The position numbers and the translations under genes were made by a program. From assembly GCA_945861635.1 (NCBI GenBank), contig CAMAWH010000008.1, positions 1-64,000 of the forward strand: 64,000 nucleotides of DNA. Direction: 5' to 3'. Each line of letters opens with the position of its first letter. Position 1 is the stretch's first letter. Source of the DNA: Klebsiella pneumoniae. Lineage in GTDB: Bacteria; Myxococcota_A; UBA796; SXON01. Positions 35,872 to 43,907 of this stretch are shown one piece after another. The notes beneath the pieces are model-generated. The model was not told the DNA's origin, searched no databases, and saw nothing but the letters and a program-made list of their open reading frames with translations.

Positions 35872-37092
35872 ATGGCGGTCTTCAAGTACGAAGGCAAAAC
35901 GACGTCGGGGGAGTCTCGGACGGGCACCGTGGAGGCCGCAGATCAGAACGCGGCGCGCGCCCGATTGCGGGAAATGAAAATCAGCGCCTCGACGTTGAGT
36001 GAGAGTAAATCAGCGTTTGACCTAAATATCCCGCTCCCTGCGTTCATGCAGCCTGGGGTGAAACTCCGCGATCTCGTTATCTTCTCGCGGCAGTTTGCGA
36101 CCATGATCGATTCCGGACTTCCATTGGTACAATGCCTTGAGATTCTGTCCGCCCAGTGTGAAAATCCCACGCTGCGCAATCAGTTGAAGGTGATCAAGGA
36201 AAAGGTGGAATCGGGTTCGACCTTTGCCGAAGCGTTGAAAACGTACCCGGGCACGTTTGACGACTTGTACGTGAACCTCGTGGCGGCGGGTGAAGTCGGC
36301 GGCATGCTCGACACGATCATGACCCGTCTCGCCGCTTATCTGGAAAAAAACCAGAAGTTGATCCGGCAGGTGAAGGGCGCCATGACGTACCCGGTCATCG
36401 TCATTTTGGTGTCGGCGGCCATCGTTACGCTGCTGCTCGTCAAGGTCGTCCCCACGTTCGAGGGCATGTTCGCGGACATGGGCGCTGCGTTGCCGGCGCC
36501 GACGCAGATCGTCATGGGGCTGTCGAGGTGGTTGCAAGCCTACTTCCTGTACCTCATCGCCGGTTTCGTCGGGCTGTATTACGCGTTCAAGGCGTTTACT
36601 CGCACCCAACGCGGTTTGTACATCTTCCACAAGGTGCTTCTCGCGCTGCCGATTTTTGGGGAGATCATCACCAAGGTCGCCGTTGCGCGGTTCTGTCGTA
36701 CGCTTTCCACGATGCTCTCGTCGGGCGTTCCCATTCTGGAGGCGTTGGATATCTGCGGTCGAACGGCAGGAAACCGGGTCATTGAGCTCGCAATCAACAA
36801 GGCCAGCATCAGCATCTCCGAGGGGCGGTCCATCGCGGATCCGTTGGCGGAATCCAAGGTATTCCCGGCCATGGTGTGCCAGATGATCAGCGTTGGCGAG
36901 TCTACGGGCGCACTTGACGTCATGCTGGGCAAGATCGCCGATTTCTACGACGAGGAAGTGGACGTGGCCGTGGAAGGGCTCACGGCCATGATGGAGCCGG
37001 CGATCATGGCCATCCTCGGCGTGATCGTTGGGGGGCTGGTCATCGCGATGTACATGCCGATCTTCGAAATGGCGTCACACGTCGGCGGGTAG
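35872..37092 (+). CDS. pilC: Type IV pilus inner-membrane platform protein PilC
   Basis: 406 residues with AGGAG seven bases before the ATG. It has the two-repeat T2SF layout: N-terminal cytoplasmic region (YEGKTTSGESRTGTVEA), first T2SF domain (LVIFSRQFATMIDSGLPLVQ, FAEALKTYPGTFDDLYVNLV, EVGGMLDTIMTRLAAYLEK), first helix VIVILVSAAIVTLLLVKVVP, then the second domain (FCRTLSTMLSSGVPILEALD, MVCQMISVGESTGALDVMLG) and a C-terminal helix. PilC links the ATPases to pilin addition. In Myxococcus it follows pilB and pilT; here the upstream neighbour is a divergent damaged glycosyltransferase and no pilus ATPase is in the window. Confidence 0.95.
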   Translation: MAVFKYEGKTTSGESRTGTVEAADQNAARARLREMKISASTLSESKSAFDLNIPLPAFMQPGVKLRDLVIFSRQFATMIDSGLPLVQCLEILSAQCENPTLRNQLKVIKEKVESGSTFAEALKTYPGTFDDLYVNLVAAGEVGGMLDTIMTRLAAYLEKNQKLIRQVKGAMTYPVIVILVSAAIVTLLLVKVVPTFEGMFADMGAALPAPTQIVMGLSRWLQAYFLYLIAGFVGLYYAFKAFTRTQRGLYIFHKVLLALPIFGEIITKVAVARFCRTLSTMLSSGVPILEALDICGRTAGNRVIELAINKASISISEGRSIADPLAESKVFPAMVCQMISVGESTGALDVMLGKIADFYDEEVDVAVEGLTAMMEPAIMAILGVIVGGLVIAMYMPIFEMASHVGG

Positions 37093-38599
37093 ACAGGAAC
37101 GCGTTCAGGCGCGCCTCCAGCGGTACAACGTTTTTCGTCTGCTCACCGCGCTGGCGATTCTGGGGTGGGCGGTTGCCTTGGCGGCCTCAGGTTCGCCTGC
37201 GGCAACTGCTGGAATCGAGGCGCTGTTTCTCCTCGCCGGCGTCGCGTTGTTCGTCCTGTTGGTCACCACGGTTTGGGCGGCACGGCGGCCCGTGTGGGCG
37301 GTGTTCGTCTACGTGCAGCTGGTCCTGGACGTCCTGCTCGCGTCCGTCTTGTCCGCGCTTACCGGGGGTGCGGATTCACTGGTTTCGCTGCTCTATTTCC
37401 CTGCCATCGCTGGCGCTGCGTACGTGCTTGGCATCCGGGGAGCCAGCGTCGTGGCGGGGCTCTGCACCGTCGGCTTTTTCCTCGTACTGGTCTACTCGGG
37501 GCTTCCTGACGGCGCGGAGATGCAGCTCATCGAGTACTCCAACGTGGTGTTGCATGTGCTGGCGTTCTTCCTGGTCGCGATCCTGACGGGCCAGCTCGCA
37601 GAGACGGCGGAACGCACCGGAATTGAGTTGCGGGCCGAGCGGGCGGTGTCCGAGGTGGTGCTGGAGCGCGTTCGCGCGGGCGTGCTGACGACCGATTCGG
37701 ACGACGTCATCATCGCCGCCAATCCAGCCGCCCGACTCTTGGTGGGCGACGCGGTAGGGAAGCGCCTCACGGAGCTCTTTTCCGGGTCGATTCACCACCG
37801 CGCGTGGGAAGAAGAGCGGCCGGATCGCCGGCGCTGGATTTGCAGTCAGGCCAGCATGCCGAGCGGTGGGCGGGTCGTCGTTGTCGAGGATGTGACCGAG
37901 CTTCTCGTGATGCGGGAGCGCGCCGCGCGCGACGAGAGGTTGGTCGCCGCGGGCCGGGTGGCCGCGAGCATGGCGCATGAGATCCGAAATCCGCTTGCGA
38001 GTTTGTCAGGTTCATTGCAAATGATCCGCGAGGATCATCCGTCCCGCCTGGTGGATCTCGCGCTGGAAGAATCGGCGCGGCTGAACCGGCTCGTCGAGGA
38101 GTTCCTGGAGTCGGCGCGCACGCCCGCGCTTCGCCGCCAACTGGCCGACGTCCATGCGCTTGCACGCGATGTCACGGAGGCGTTTTCCCGCGATCCGCGA
38201 TTCCTCCAGACGGTGCGTGTGCGTTGCGAAGGACAGCGTGCGGAGGCGTGGATCGATTCGGATCGGGTGCGCCAGATTCTGTGGAACCTCATGTTGAACG
38301 GCGCACAGGCGATGCCGCGAGGAGGCGAGATTCTGGTCGATGTCACCGCCATCAACGATGCGACCCAAACCGGCGTGCGCATCCGTGTCGCGGATGAAGG
38401 AGTCGGCATTCCCCCTGAGGATGTCGAGCAAATCTTCGATCCATTCTACACGCGCCGCGCGGGGGGCAGTGGCATTGGCCTTGCGACGGTGGATCAGGTG
38501 ATCCGCGGCCACGGGGGTACAGTCGCGGTTCGTGTGCGTGAGCAGGGCGGGACGGAATTCACGTTGTGGGTGCCTTCGGAGGAGATGCGTGTCGGGTGA
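37028..38599 (+). CDS. pilS: Sensor histidine kinase PilS
   Basis: 523 residues if translation starts at the TTG at 37028; the start is uncertain because there is no ATG or GTG before the first membrane helix and the first ~20 residues overlap pilC in another frame. Six membrane helices follow (LLTALAILGWAVALAA to VVLHVLAFFLVAILTG), as in PilS. A PAS-like region (ERVRAGVLTTDSDDVIIAAN) is followed by the His box SMAHEIRNPLASLSG, then NLMLNGAQAM, DEGVGIPPEDVEQIF and GGSGIGLATVDQVIRGHGG. It should phosphorylate PilR, encoded in the overlapping downstream gene, to tune pilin expression. Confidence 0.88.
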   Translation: MGGWSSRCTCRSSKWRHTSAGRQERVQARLQRYNVFRLLTALAILGWAVALAASGSPAATAGIEALFLLAGVALFVLLVTTVWAARRPVWAVFVYVQLVLDVLLASVLSALTGGADSLVSLLYFPAIAGAAYVLGIRGASVVAGLCTVGFFLVLVYSGLPDGAEMQLIEYSNVVLHVLAFFLVAILTGQLAETAERTGIELRAERAVSEVVLERVRAGVLTTDSDDVIIAANPAARLLVGDAVGKRLTELFSGSIHHRAWEEERPDRRRWICSQASMPSGGRVVVVEDVTELLVMRERAARDERLVAAGRVAASMAHEIRNPLASLSGSLQMIREDHPSRLVDLALEESARLNRLVEEFLESARTPALRRQLADVHALARDVTEAFSRDPRFLQTVRVRCEGQRAEAWIDSDRVRQILWNLMLNGAQAMPRGGEILVDVTAINDATQTGVRIRVADEGVGIPPEDVEQIFDPFYTRRAGGSGIGLATVDQVIRGHGGTVAVRVREQGGTEFTLWVPSEEMRVG

Positions 38600-39998
38600 A
38601 CGAATCCTTGTCATTGACGACGAGGCAGGATTGCGGGAGTTGCTCGGCCTGCTTTTTCGCAAGTACGGTTACCTCGTCGAGGGCGCGCCCAGCGGGGAAG
38701 AAGGGCTCGATCGATACGATCGTTGGCAGCCGGACCTCGTGATCACCGACCTGAACATGCCGGGGATCGACGGTCTGGAAGTACTCCGACAGGTCAAGGC
38801 GCGCGCGGCAAAATCGGCGCGCGACGTGCCAGTTCTGCTGCTTACTGCCTTCGGATCCACGGCAACAGCGGTCGAGGCGATGCGTGAGGGCGCCTTCGAC
38901 TACGTTGCGAAGCCATTTCACAACGATGAGCTTCGCCTTTTGGTCGCCAAAGCGCTGGCGATGCGCCGGCTTGAGGCGGACAATGCGCGCCTACGCGCCG
39001 CATTGGGCGAGCGATACCAATTCGGGCAGTTCGTAGGTTCCTCCCAGCGGATGCGCGACGTCTACGCATTGGTCAAGCGGGTGATGGGAACGCGCATCAA
39101 TTGCCTGATTTCGGGAGAGAGCGGCACCGGGAAGGAACTGATGGCGCGTGCTATCCATTACGGCTCGGAGCGGGCGGAAGGTCCCTTCGTCGCCGTAAAT
39201 TGTGGCGCGATCCCGGAAACGCTCATCGAGAGCGAGCTGTTTGGCTACAAGAAGGGCGCGTTCACTGGCGCCGATCGTGACAAGGTCGGCGTCTTCGAGG
39301 CCGCACACGGCGGCACGCTTTTCCTCGACGAAGTTGGCGAGATGCCCCTTTCTGCGCAGGTAAAGGTATTGCGGGCCCTACAGGAACGGACAGTGACTGC
39401 GGTCGGTTCCACGCGGGAAACAGCCGTTGACGTTCGCATTGTGGCAGCCACCAACCGCGATCTGCGCGCGGAAGTGCGCGACGCGCGCTTCCGCGAGGAT
39501 CTGTACTACCGACTCAACGTCATCGAGATCGACATGCCTCCGCTCCGAGAGCGCACGGACGACATCGGGCCGCTCGCCCAGCACTTTCTTGAACGCTTTG
39601 CGGCGGATTATGGCAAGCCTGTGCGCGGCATTTCGCCTGAGGCGTTGCGTTTGCTGCGTGGCTACCGATTCCCGGGAAATGTCCGCGAGCTCCAGAACGT
39701 CATCGAGCGGGCGGTTGCTTTGGAGCCCGGCACGCTCGTCTCCCCAGGCAGCCTCCCGGAGCGCGTGCAGGGCGTCGTTTCCGTCGAGCCGGCAGACTCG
39801 TTCGAGGAGGCGCTCCCGGAAACGGGGATCGACCTTGAGGCGAGAATCGCCGCTTTTGAAAGGAGCTATATCGAACGTGCGCTGATCGCCAGCGCCGGAA
39901 ATCGCACCGCCGCTGCGAAGATGCTCGGGGTCACCTTCCGCTCCTTCCGGTACCGATTGCTCAAGTTCGGGATGGACCCCGCCGATGGGGAGGAGTGA
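38589..39998 (+). CDS. pilR: Sigma-54-dependent response regulator PilR
   Basis: 469 residues from a GTG at 38589 that overlaps pilS by 11 bases and is preceded by GGAGG, so this start is strong. Receiver domain: IDDEAGLRELLG, phospho-acceptor Asp in LVITDLNMPGIDG, Lys in YVAKPFHNDEL. AAA domain: Walker A SGESGTGKELMARAIH, the sigma-54 contact loop GAFTGAD, LFLDEVGEMPL and the arginine-finger region LRERTDDIGPLAQHFLERFA. C-terminal Fis-type helix-turn-helix: GNRTAAAKMLGVTFRSFRYR. It activates sigma-54 RNA polymerase at pilA, whose promoter lies 84 bases after the PilR stop. Confidence 0.95.
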   Translation: MSGERILVIDDEAGLRELLGLLFRKYGYLVEGAPSGEEGLDRYDRWQPDLVITDLNMPGIDGLEVLRQVKARAAKSARDVPVLLLTAFGSTATAVEAMREGAFDYVAKPFHNDELRLLVAKALAMRRLEADNARLRAALGERYQFGQFVGSSQRMRDVYALVKRVMGTRINCLISGESGTGKELMARAIHYGSERAEGPFVAVNCGAIPETLIESELFGYKKGAFTGADRDKVGVFEAAHGGTLFLDEVGEMPLSAQVKVLRALQERTVTAVGSTRETAVDVRIVAATNRDLRAEVRDARFREDLYYRLNVIEIDMPPLRERTDDIGPLAQHFLERFAADYGKPVRGISPEALRLLRGYRFPGNVRELQNVIERAVALEPGTLVSPGSLPERVQGVVSVEPADSFEEALPETGIDLEARIAAFERSYIERALIASAGNRTAAAKMLGVTFRSFRYRLLKFGMDPADGEE

Positions 39999-40053
39999 CA
40001 GTCCTGGTCCGGGTGCCGAAAAGCGTCACTTCCTCATGACGAGAATTGTCACT
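39994..40053. promoter_or_regulatory. Repeated GTCACT elements upstream of pilA, candidate PilR enhancer
   Basis: GTCACT occurs at 40025-40030 and 40048-40053 (23 bases apart, about two helical turns) and as its complement AGTGAC at 39994-39999, over the pilR stop. A related CATGAC lies at 40035-40040. They sit 30-90 bases before the -24 box of the pilA promoter, where an activator of sigma-54 RNA polymerase should bind. Binding by PilR is inferred. Confidence 0.45.
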
Positions 40054-40081
40054 ATTCGCGAAGAGTCGGCGTTGGTGGGAT

Positions 40082-40097
40082 TGGCACGGTGCTTGCA
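40082..40097 (+). promoter_or_regulatory. Sigma-54 (RpoN) promoter of pilA
   Basis: TGGCACGGTGCTTGCA fits the sigma-54 consensus TGGCAC-N5-TTGCA at every conserved position; GG of the -24 box (40083-40084) and GC of the -12 box (40095-40096) are exactly ten bases apart. Transcription should start near 40107-40108, giving a leader of about 50 bases before the pilA ATG. The adjacent gene for a sigma-54 activator with a GAFTGA loop supports the call. Confidence 0.9.
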
Positions 40098-40156
40098 TTG
40101 ATCAGGAATACCTGGCATACAGGTTGTTCCAAACACCAACAATCCTCGGAGTCAAT

Positions 40157-40603
40157 ATGCGTCGGTTCAACAAGGGCTTCTCACTCGTCGAGCTTATGAT
40201 CGTCGTCGCGATTATCGGCATCCTCGCCGCCATCGCCATTCCGAACTTCCTCACCATGCAGCTTCGCGCCAAGCGCGCCGAAGTCCCCGGAAACGTGAAC
40301 GGCATCAAGACGGCAGAAATCGCCTACGACGCCTCAAACGACGGCTATATCACCACGGGCATCGCCCCGGGCGTGAACACCGGTGCCGCGGGCAAGACCC
40401 TCGTCGCTTGGAACTCCCCGGCGAGCTTCACGCAGATCAACTGGAAGCCGGACGGCAAGGTCCGTGGCTGGTACGTGGCGACGGACGCAACGACGAACGT
40501 CACGATCGTTGGGGCCTGTGACGTCGACGGTGACGGCTCAGAAGTCAGCTACACCTCCTCGCTGAACCAGCAGGCCCTCGTCTCGAACGACACGGAATAC
40601 TAG
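40157..40603 (+). CDS. pilA: Type IV major pilin PilA
   Basis: 148 residues from the ATG at 40157, with GGAG 7 bases upstream. The class III leader is six residues plus Gly7 (MRRFNKG), cut before Phe8 by the prepilin peptidase, which methylates the new N-terminus. The mature N-terminal helix FSLVELMIVVAIIGILAAIA has the required Glu5. The globular domain runs from about 60 with LRAKRAEVPGNVNGIKTAEI, a Gly/Thr-rich stretch and VTIVGACDVDGDGSEVSYTS. This is the building block of the retractile pilus. It is preceded by its own sigma-54 promoter and followed by a strong terminator. Confidence 0.95.
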   Translation: MRRFNKGFSLVELMIVVAIIGILAAIAIPNFLTMQLRAKRAEVPGNVNGIKTAEIAYDASNDGYITTGIAPGVNTGAAGKTLVAWNSPASFTQINWKPDGKVRGWYVATDATTNVTIVGACDVDGDGSEVSYTSSLNQQALVSNDTEY

Positions 40604-40626
40604 TTCGGACAGGTCGGAATTCCCTC

Positions 40627-40663
40627 ACCGGGCGCCCCTTGATGGGCGCCCGGTTTCTTTTTT
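40627..40663 (+). terminator. Rho-independent terminator of pilA
   Basis: ACCGGGCGCCC (40627-40637) pairs perfectly with GGGCGCCCGGT (40644-40654) around the loop cttgat, followed by tttctttttt. The near-perfect 11-bp GC-rich stem and U tract make this the best terminator in the window. It isolates pilA from the next gene, whose start is 17 bases after the U tract. Confidence 0.93.
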
Positions 40664-40679
40664 GGGGCTAGAGGTGGGG

Positions 40680-41546
40680 ATGCGCTGGTTGTTGTGCGGA
40701 CTCGTCGCCGTGCCGTTTGTCATGGTGGCGTCGGCCCGTGCGGATGCAACGCGCAGCGCGCGCGCCGTGGACGACGCGCTGATTTTTGTTCCGAACGGCG
40801 GCGCGCTGTTGCTGGTCAGTTCCGGTTTTGCCGAGCCCATGGCAGACTTGTTGTGGGTTCGCGCGGTGCTCACCTTCGGAGAAAGGTACGACGCAGAAGC
40901 CGACCGCTCGTGGGCAGTTTGGCTTCGATCGATGATCGAGGCGGTCAATACTCTCGATCCTACATGGCGAACCCCCTATTTCTGTGGTGGGGACATGCTC
41001 CGGGTTGCCGGCGACATTGAGGGCTCGGACGCGCTTTACGAACGAGCCATGGTCGAGCTTCCGAACGACGAGTGGTTCCCATTTTCCCGTGGTATGAACG
41101 CGTTCCTCTACCGGAGCGACCCTGAAGAGGCGGCCGTGTTTATGGAGCGGGCCGCCAGGCTGCCGAGCGCGCCGGCGTGGTACGCGGGGACGGCGGCGAG
41201 CATGCGGTCCCGAAACGGCTCCCATGCGGTTGCAGAGCGATTCTTGCGGGAGCAGTTGGACGCAACGCAGGATCCCGGCGTTCGAACGCACCTGACATGG
41301 CAACTTGCCAAGGTGGAACAAGCGACATTGGTGCAAACGTGGGCGGCTGCATGTCGGGCATGGCGAGACGCACACGGCCCGTTGGCCCGTCCGGAGGACC
41401 TGGCGCTGCTCGGGTTTGTACTGCCGGAAAATCCGCGTGGAGACGCGTGGATCGTCGGTCGGGACGGCGTCGTGCGTTCGGAAGGTGCGGAGGTGGATCG
41501 CCGGCGACGCACGATAGCGGCGGAGTGGCGTAGCGTGCGGAGGTGA
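40680..41546 (+). CDS. Secreted TPR-like protein downstream of pilA
   Basis: 288 residues from the ATG at 40680 with GAGG upstream; a TTG 18 bases earlier falls in the terminator. Leader MRWLLCGLVAVPFVMVASAR, then a helical repeat region. The opening block SSGFAEPMADLLWVRAVLTF resembles a family of deltaproteobacterial TPR proteins found near pilus or secretion genes (consensus ...laADllWlRal.yyg). Further repeats: TPYFCGGDMLRVAGDIEGSD, FSRGMNAFLYRSDPEEAAVF. It may support assembly or polysaccharide secretion; function is inferred only from family resemblance and position. Its stop overlaps the folK start. Confidence 0.65.
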   Translation: MRWLLCGLVAVPFVMVASARADATRSARAVDDALIFVPNGGALLLVSSGFAEPMADLLWVRAVLTFGERYDAEADRSWAVWLRSMIEAVNTLDPTWRTPYFCGGDMLRVAGDIEGSDALYERAMVELPNDEWFPFSRGMNAFLYRSDPEEAAVFMERAARLPSAPAWYAGTAASMRSRNGSHAVAERFLREQLDATQDPGVRTHLTWQLAKVEQATLVQTWAAACRAWRDAHGPLARPEDLALLGFVLPENPRGDAWIVGRDGVVRSEGAEVDRRRRTIAAEWRSVRR

Positions 41547-42064
41547 GCGAATTCGCTGCCATTGCGCTGGGCAGCTCGATGGGGGACAAATGCCGGTTAC
41601 TGACGATGGCGGTCCGCGCGCTCGATTGCGGCGGGTGCCGGGTGGTGGCGACAAGCCCGGTGGTCATGACGCCGCCGTTCGGCGGGGTCGCGCGCTCGCC
41701 GTTCCTCAACGCCGTCGTGCTGGTGGAAACGGCGTTGCCACCGATCGAACTCCTTGATCGTTGCGGCCAGATCGAGGTGCGCCTGGGCCGGCGTCCGGCA
41801 CGCCGCTGGGCAGACCGGCCGATCGACATCGACGTGTTGCTCTACGGCAGCCGCCAACTCGCGCATCCCCGCCTCGAACTTCCGCATCCACGCATGGTGG
41901 AGCGCCCGTTTCAGGTCGCGCTACTCGCCCGCATCTGGCGGGAGGCGCGTCATCCTGGCAGCGGCGTCCGCTACGTGGACGTGATGCCGACCCGCCTCGA
42001 CGCGCCGATTGTGGCCACGCTGCCGATGCCGACTCGCCCCGACGCTGCCGCTCGGGTAGGTTGA
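41543..42064 (+). CDS. folK: FolK, 2-amino-4-hydroxy-6-hydroxymethyldihydropteridine diphosphokinase
   Basis: 173 residues from a GTG at 41543 that overlaps the previous stop. HPPK motifs are present in order: [10 protein letters not shown] (family ALGSNLGD), [20 protein letters not shown] with the conserved FLNAV, the [15 protein letters not shown] signature (family RWGPRTLDIDLL.Y with the catalytic DID), and [19 protein letters not shown]. It transfers pyrophosphate from ATP to 6-hydroxymethyl-dihydropterin in folate synthesis. The C-terminal ~30 residues extend beyond the usual domain. It sits between a TPR protein and transaldolase with no other folate gene in view. Confidence 0.9.
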   Translation: MSEFAAIALGSSMGDKCRLLTMAVRALDCGGCRVVATSPVVMTPPFGGVARSPFLNAVVLVETALPPIELLDRCGQIEVRLGRRPARRWADRPIDIDVLLYGSRQLAHPRLELPHPRMVERPFQVALLARIWREARHPGSGVRYVDVMPTRLDAPIVATLPMPTRPDAAARVG

Positions 42065-42108
42065 TGCGGCTCGACCCGCCGGATTCGGCGGGCGGCGCTG
42101 GGGAAACC

Positions 42109-42804
42109 ATGAAGATCTTCATCGACACCGCCAACCTGGACGAAATCCGCGACGCTGCCTCGTGGGGCGTGTTGGATGGCGTTACGACGAATCCTTCGCT
42201 CATCGCTAAGGAAGGCCGCGACTTTATTGAGACGATCCACCAGATTTGTGGGATCGTGGATGGTCCAGTATCTGCCGAAACCGTTGCTCAGGATGCGCCG
42301 GCGATGATTCGCGAAGGTCGGATGCTCGCCAAGGTCCACCGGAACGTCGTCGTCAAGGTTCCGCTGACGATCGAGGGCATCAAGACGTGTCGCGCGTTGA
42401 GTGACGACGGAATCCGGGTGAACGTCACGCTGTGCTTTCAGGCCGGTCAGGCGTTGATGGCGGCGAAGGCGGGTGCAACGTTCATCTCGCCGTTCGTCGG
42501 TCGCCTCGACGATATTTCAACCGACGGAATCGATCTGATTCGACAGATCGTCCATCTTTACGCGGGCCATCCGGCGCTGAAAACGGAGGTTTTGTCCGCC
42601 TCGTGCCGCCATCCGCTCCACGTGATTCAGGCGGCGGAGGCCGGTTCGCACGTCGCAACCGTTCCCCACAAAGTGCTGAAATCGTTGTTTTTCCACCCGC
42701 TCACCGACAAGGGCAACGCACAATTCCTCAAGGACTGGGAAACGGTGCCGGATCGGGACATCTGCGGCCGGGTCGAGCGTTGGCTGGCAGGGCGCACGCC
42801 GTGA
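42109..42804 (+). CDS. tal: Transaldolase of the TalC/FSA type
   Basis: 231 residues from the ATG at 42109 ([13 protein letters not shown], the usual start of this subfamily); an ATG at 42064 would add 15 residues. Lys83 in NVVVKVPLT is the Schiff-base lysine. Other conserved blocks: [46 protein letters not shown] and [20 protein letters not shown]. It moves dihydroxyacetone units between sugar phosphates in the pentose phosphate pathway, or acts as a fructose-6-phosphate aldolase. The stop overlaps the next gene's GTG. Confidence 0.9.
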   Translation: MKIFIDTANLDEIRDAASWGVLDGVTTNPSLIAKEGRDFIETIHQICGIVDGPVSAETVAQDAPAMIREGRMLAKVHRNVVVKVPLTIEGIKTCRALSDDGIRVNVTLCFQAGQALMAAKAGATFISPFVGRLDDISTDGIDLIRQIVHLYAGHPALKTEVLSASCRHPLHVIQAAEAGSHVATVPHKVLKSLFFHPLTDKGNAQFLKDWETVPDRDICGRVERWLAGRTP

Positions 42805-43907
42805 ACAAGGCGGCACTCGCCGCGTTTGGCTGTTGGATGATGAGTGGGTGCGGTGGGGAAGATCCGGTCGATGCCGGCTTACCTCCGGGTGCGCTTGTGT
42901 ACGGATCCCGCATTGCTGTCGAGCGCGTCCTCGGTTGCGCCACGCAATTCCGCGGTAGCGTCGTGGCGGAGCGTGCGAACGTCATACGGACCGAACTCGG
43001 TACATGCGAGTTCGTAACGGCGGAGGCGTCGTCCGTATCCGGTCTCGCGGACGCCTTGACGTGTGCGTCGGTGCAGCCGGCGCTGGCATCACGCTTGGGC
43101 GATGCGTCGATCGCATTTGCCGTGCCGGTGGGAGATGGTCGCCGTGCGGTCGGCACGCTGCGCGTGGCCACGGATGGTCAGGTGGATGGCGAGGCGTTCG
43201 TCGATGCCACCGAACGAAGGTCTGCAGCGGATCTTCTCGTGGGTGGAGGCGATCCGGGGCCGGCCGTGCTCAATGACGAGGAGGCGTTTTTTCACGCGCG
43301 CATGAAGCCGGCCGAAGGGATCGACCTGTCCCGCTTGACGCCTGCCGACAGTCAGGGGAGCAAGATGTTCCGTTTGCGCAATTCCCTCTTCGCGGGGGCG
43401 TTGCTCGACGGGACGTGGGAAGTCGCGTTGTACCAGAGCGAACCCGATCACACCGTGCCCCGGCTGGCCGCGGCAATCGGCATTCGAAGCAAGGATGCGG
43501 CACGGACGGCCATGGAATCGTTTGTTTCGGACGTGCAGTCGCAGTGGGACGTGACGCGGTCGGAGTTTGCCGCAAATGGCTCGAGGGGCGCGTGTTTTCC
43601 CGACCTGAACCTGCTTCCGCGGCTGGCCCCCTGCTACGTCGTGACCGATCACGCGCTTGTTGTCGGGTGGGAGCCGGGCAGTGTGGTCCATGCGCTGGCG
43701 GATAGCGGGGCAGCCGTCCACGGCCTCACGGTAGACGCGCGCGCCCTGGCGGGGGCAGATGCACGCATCGCGGAGGCGGAGACGCGCCGCGGCAGGCCGC
43801 GGGCAGAACCGCCGCTTTCGTACCCGTGGGGTCGGATTGTCGCCAACGCGGAGGCGGTCGACGATCGGGTGCGGTGGACGGTCCATTCGGACGGCGGCTG
43901 TCCATGA
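42801..43907 (+). CDS. Lipoprotein of unknown function
   Basis: 368 residues from a GTG that overlaps the transaldolase stop (GTGA at 42801-42804). Leader [16 protein letters not shown] with the lipobox Cys at about residue 17. The mature protein looks like two related alpha/beta halves with [20 protein letters not shown] and [20 protein letters not shown] at similar places, and Cys pairs that could form disulfides. It recalls DUF3352-like myxobacterial proteins but the match is weak. Its stop overlaps the start of the phosphodiesterase gene (ATGA at 43904-43907), which suggests joint expression. Confidence 0.55.
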   Translation: MNKAALAAFGCWMMSGCGGEDPVDAGLPPGALVYGSRIAVERVLGCATQFRGSVVAERANVIRTELGTCEFVTAEASSVSGLADALTCASVQPALASRLGDASIAFAVPVGDGRRAVGTLRVATDGQVDGEAFVDATERRSAADLLVGGGDPGPAVLNDEEAFFHARMKPAEGIDLSRLTPADSQGSKMFRLRNSLFAGALLDGTWEVALYQSEPDHTVPRLAAAIGIRSKDAARTAMESFVSDVQSQWDVTRSEFAANGSRGACFPDLNLLPRLAPCYVVTDHALVVGWEPGSVVHALADSGAAVHGLTVDARALAGADARIAEAETRRGRPRAEPPLSYPWGRIVANAEAVDDRVRWTVHSDGGCP

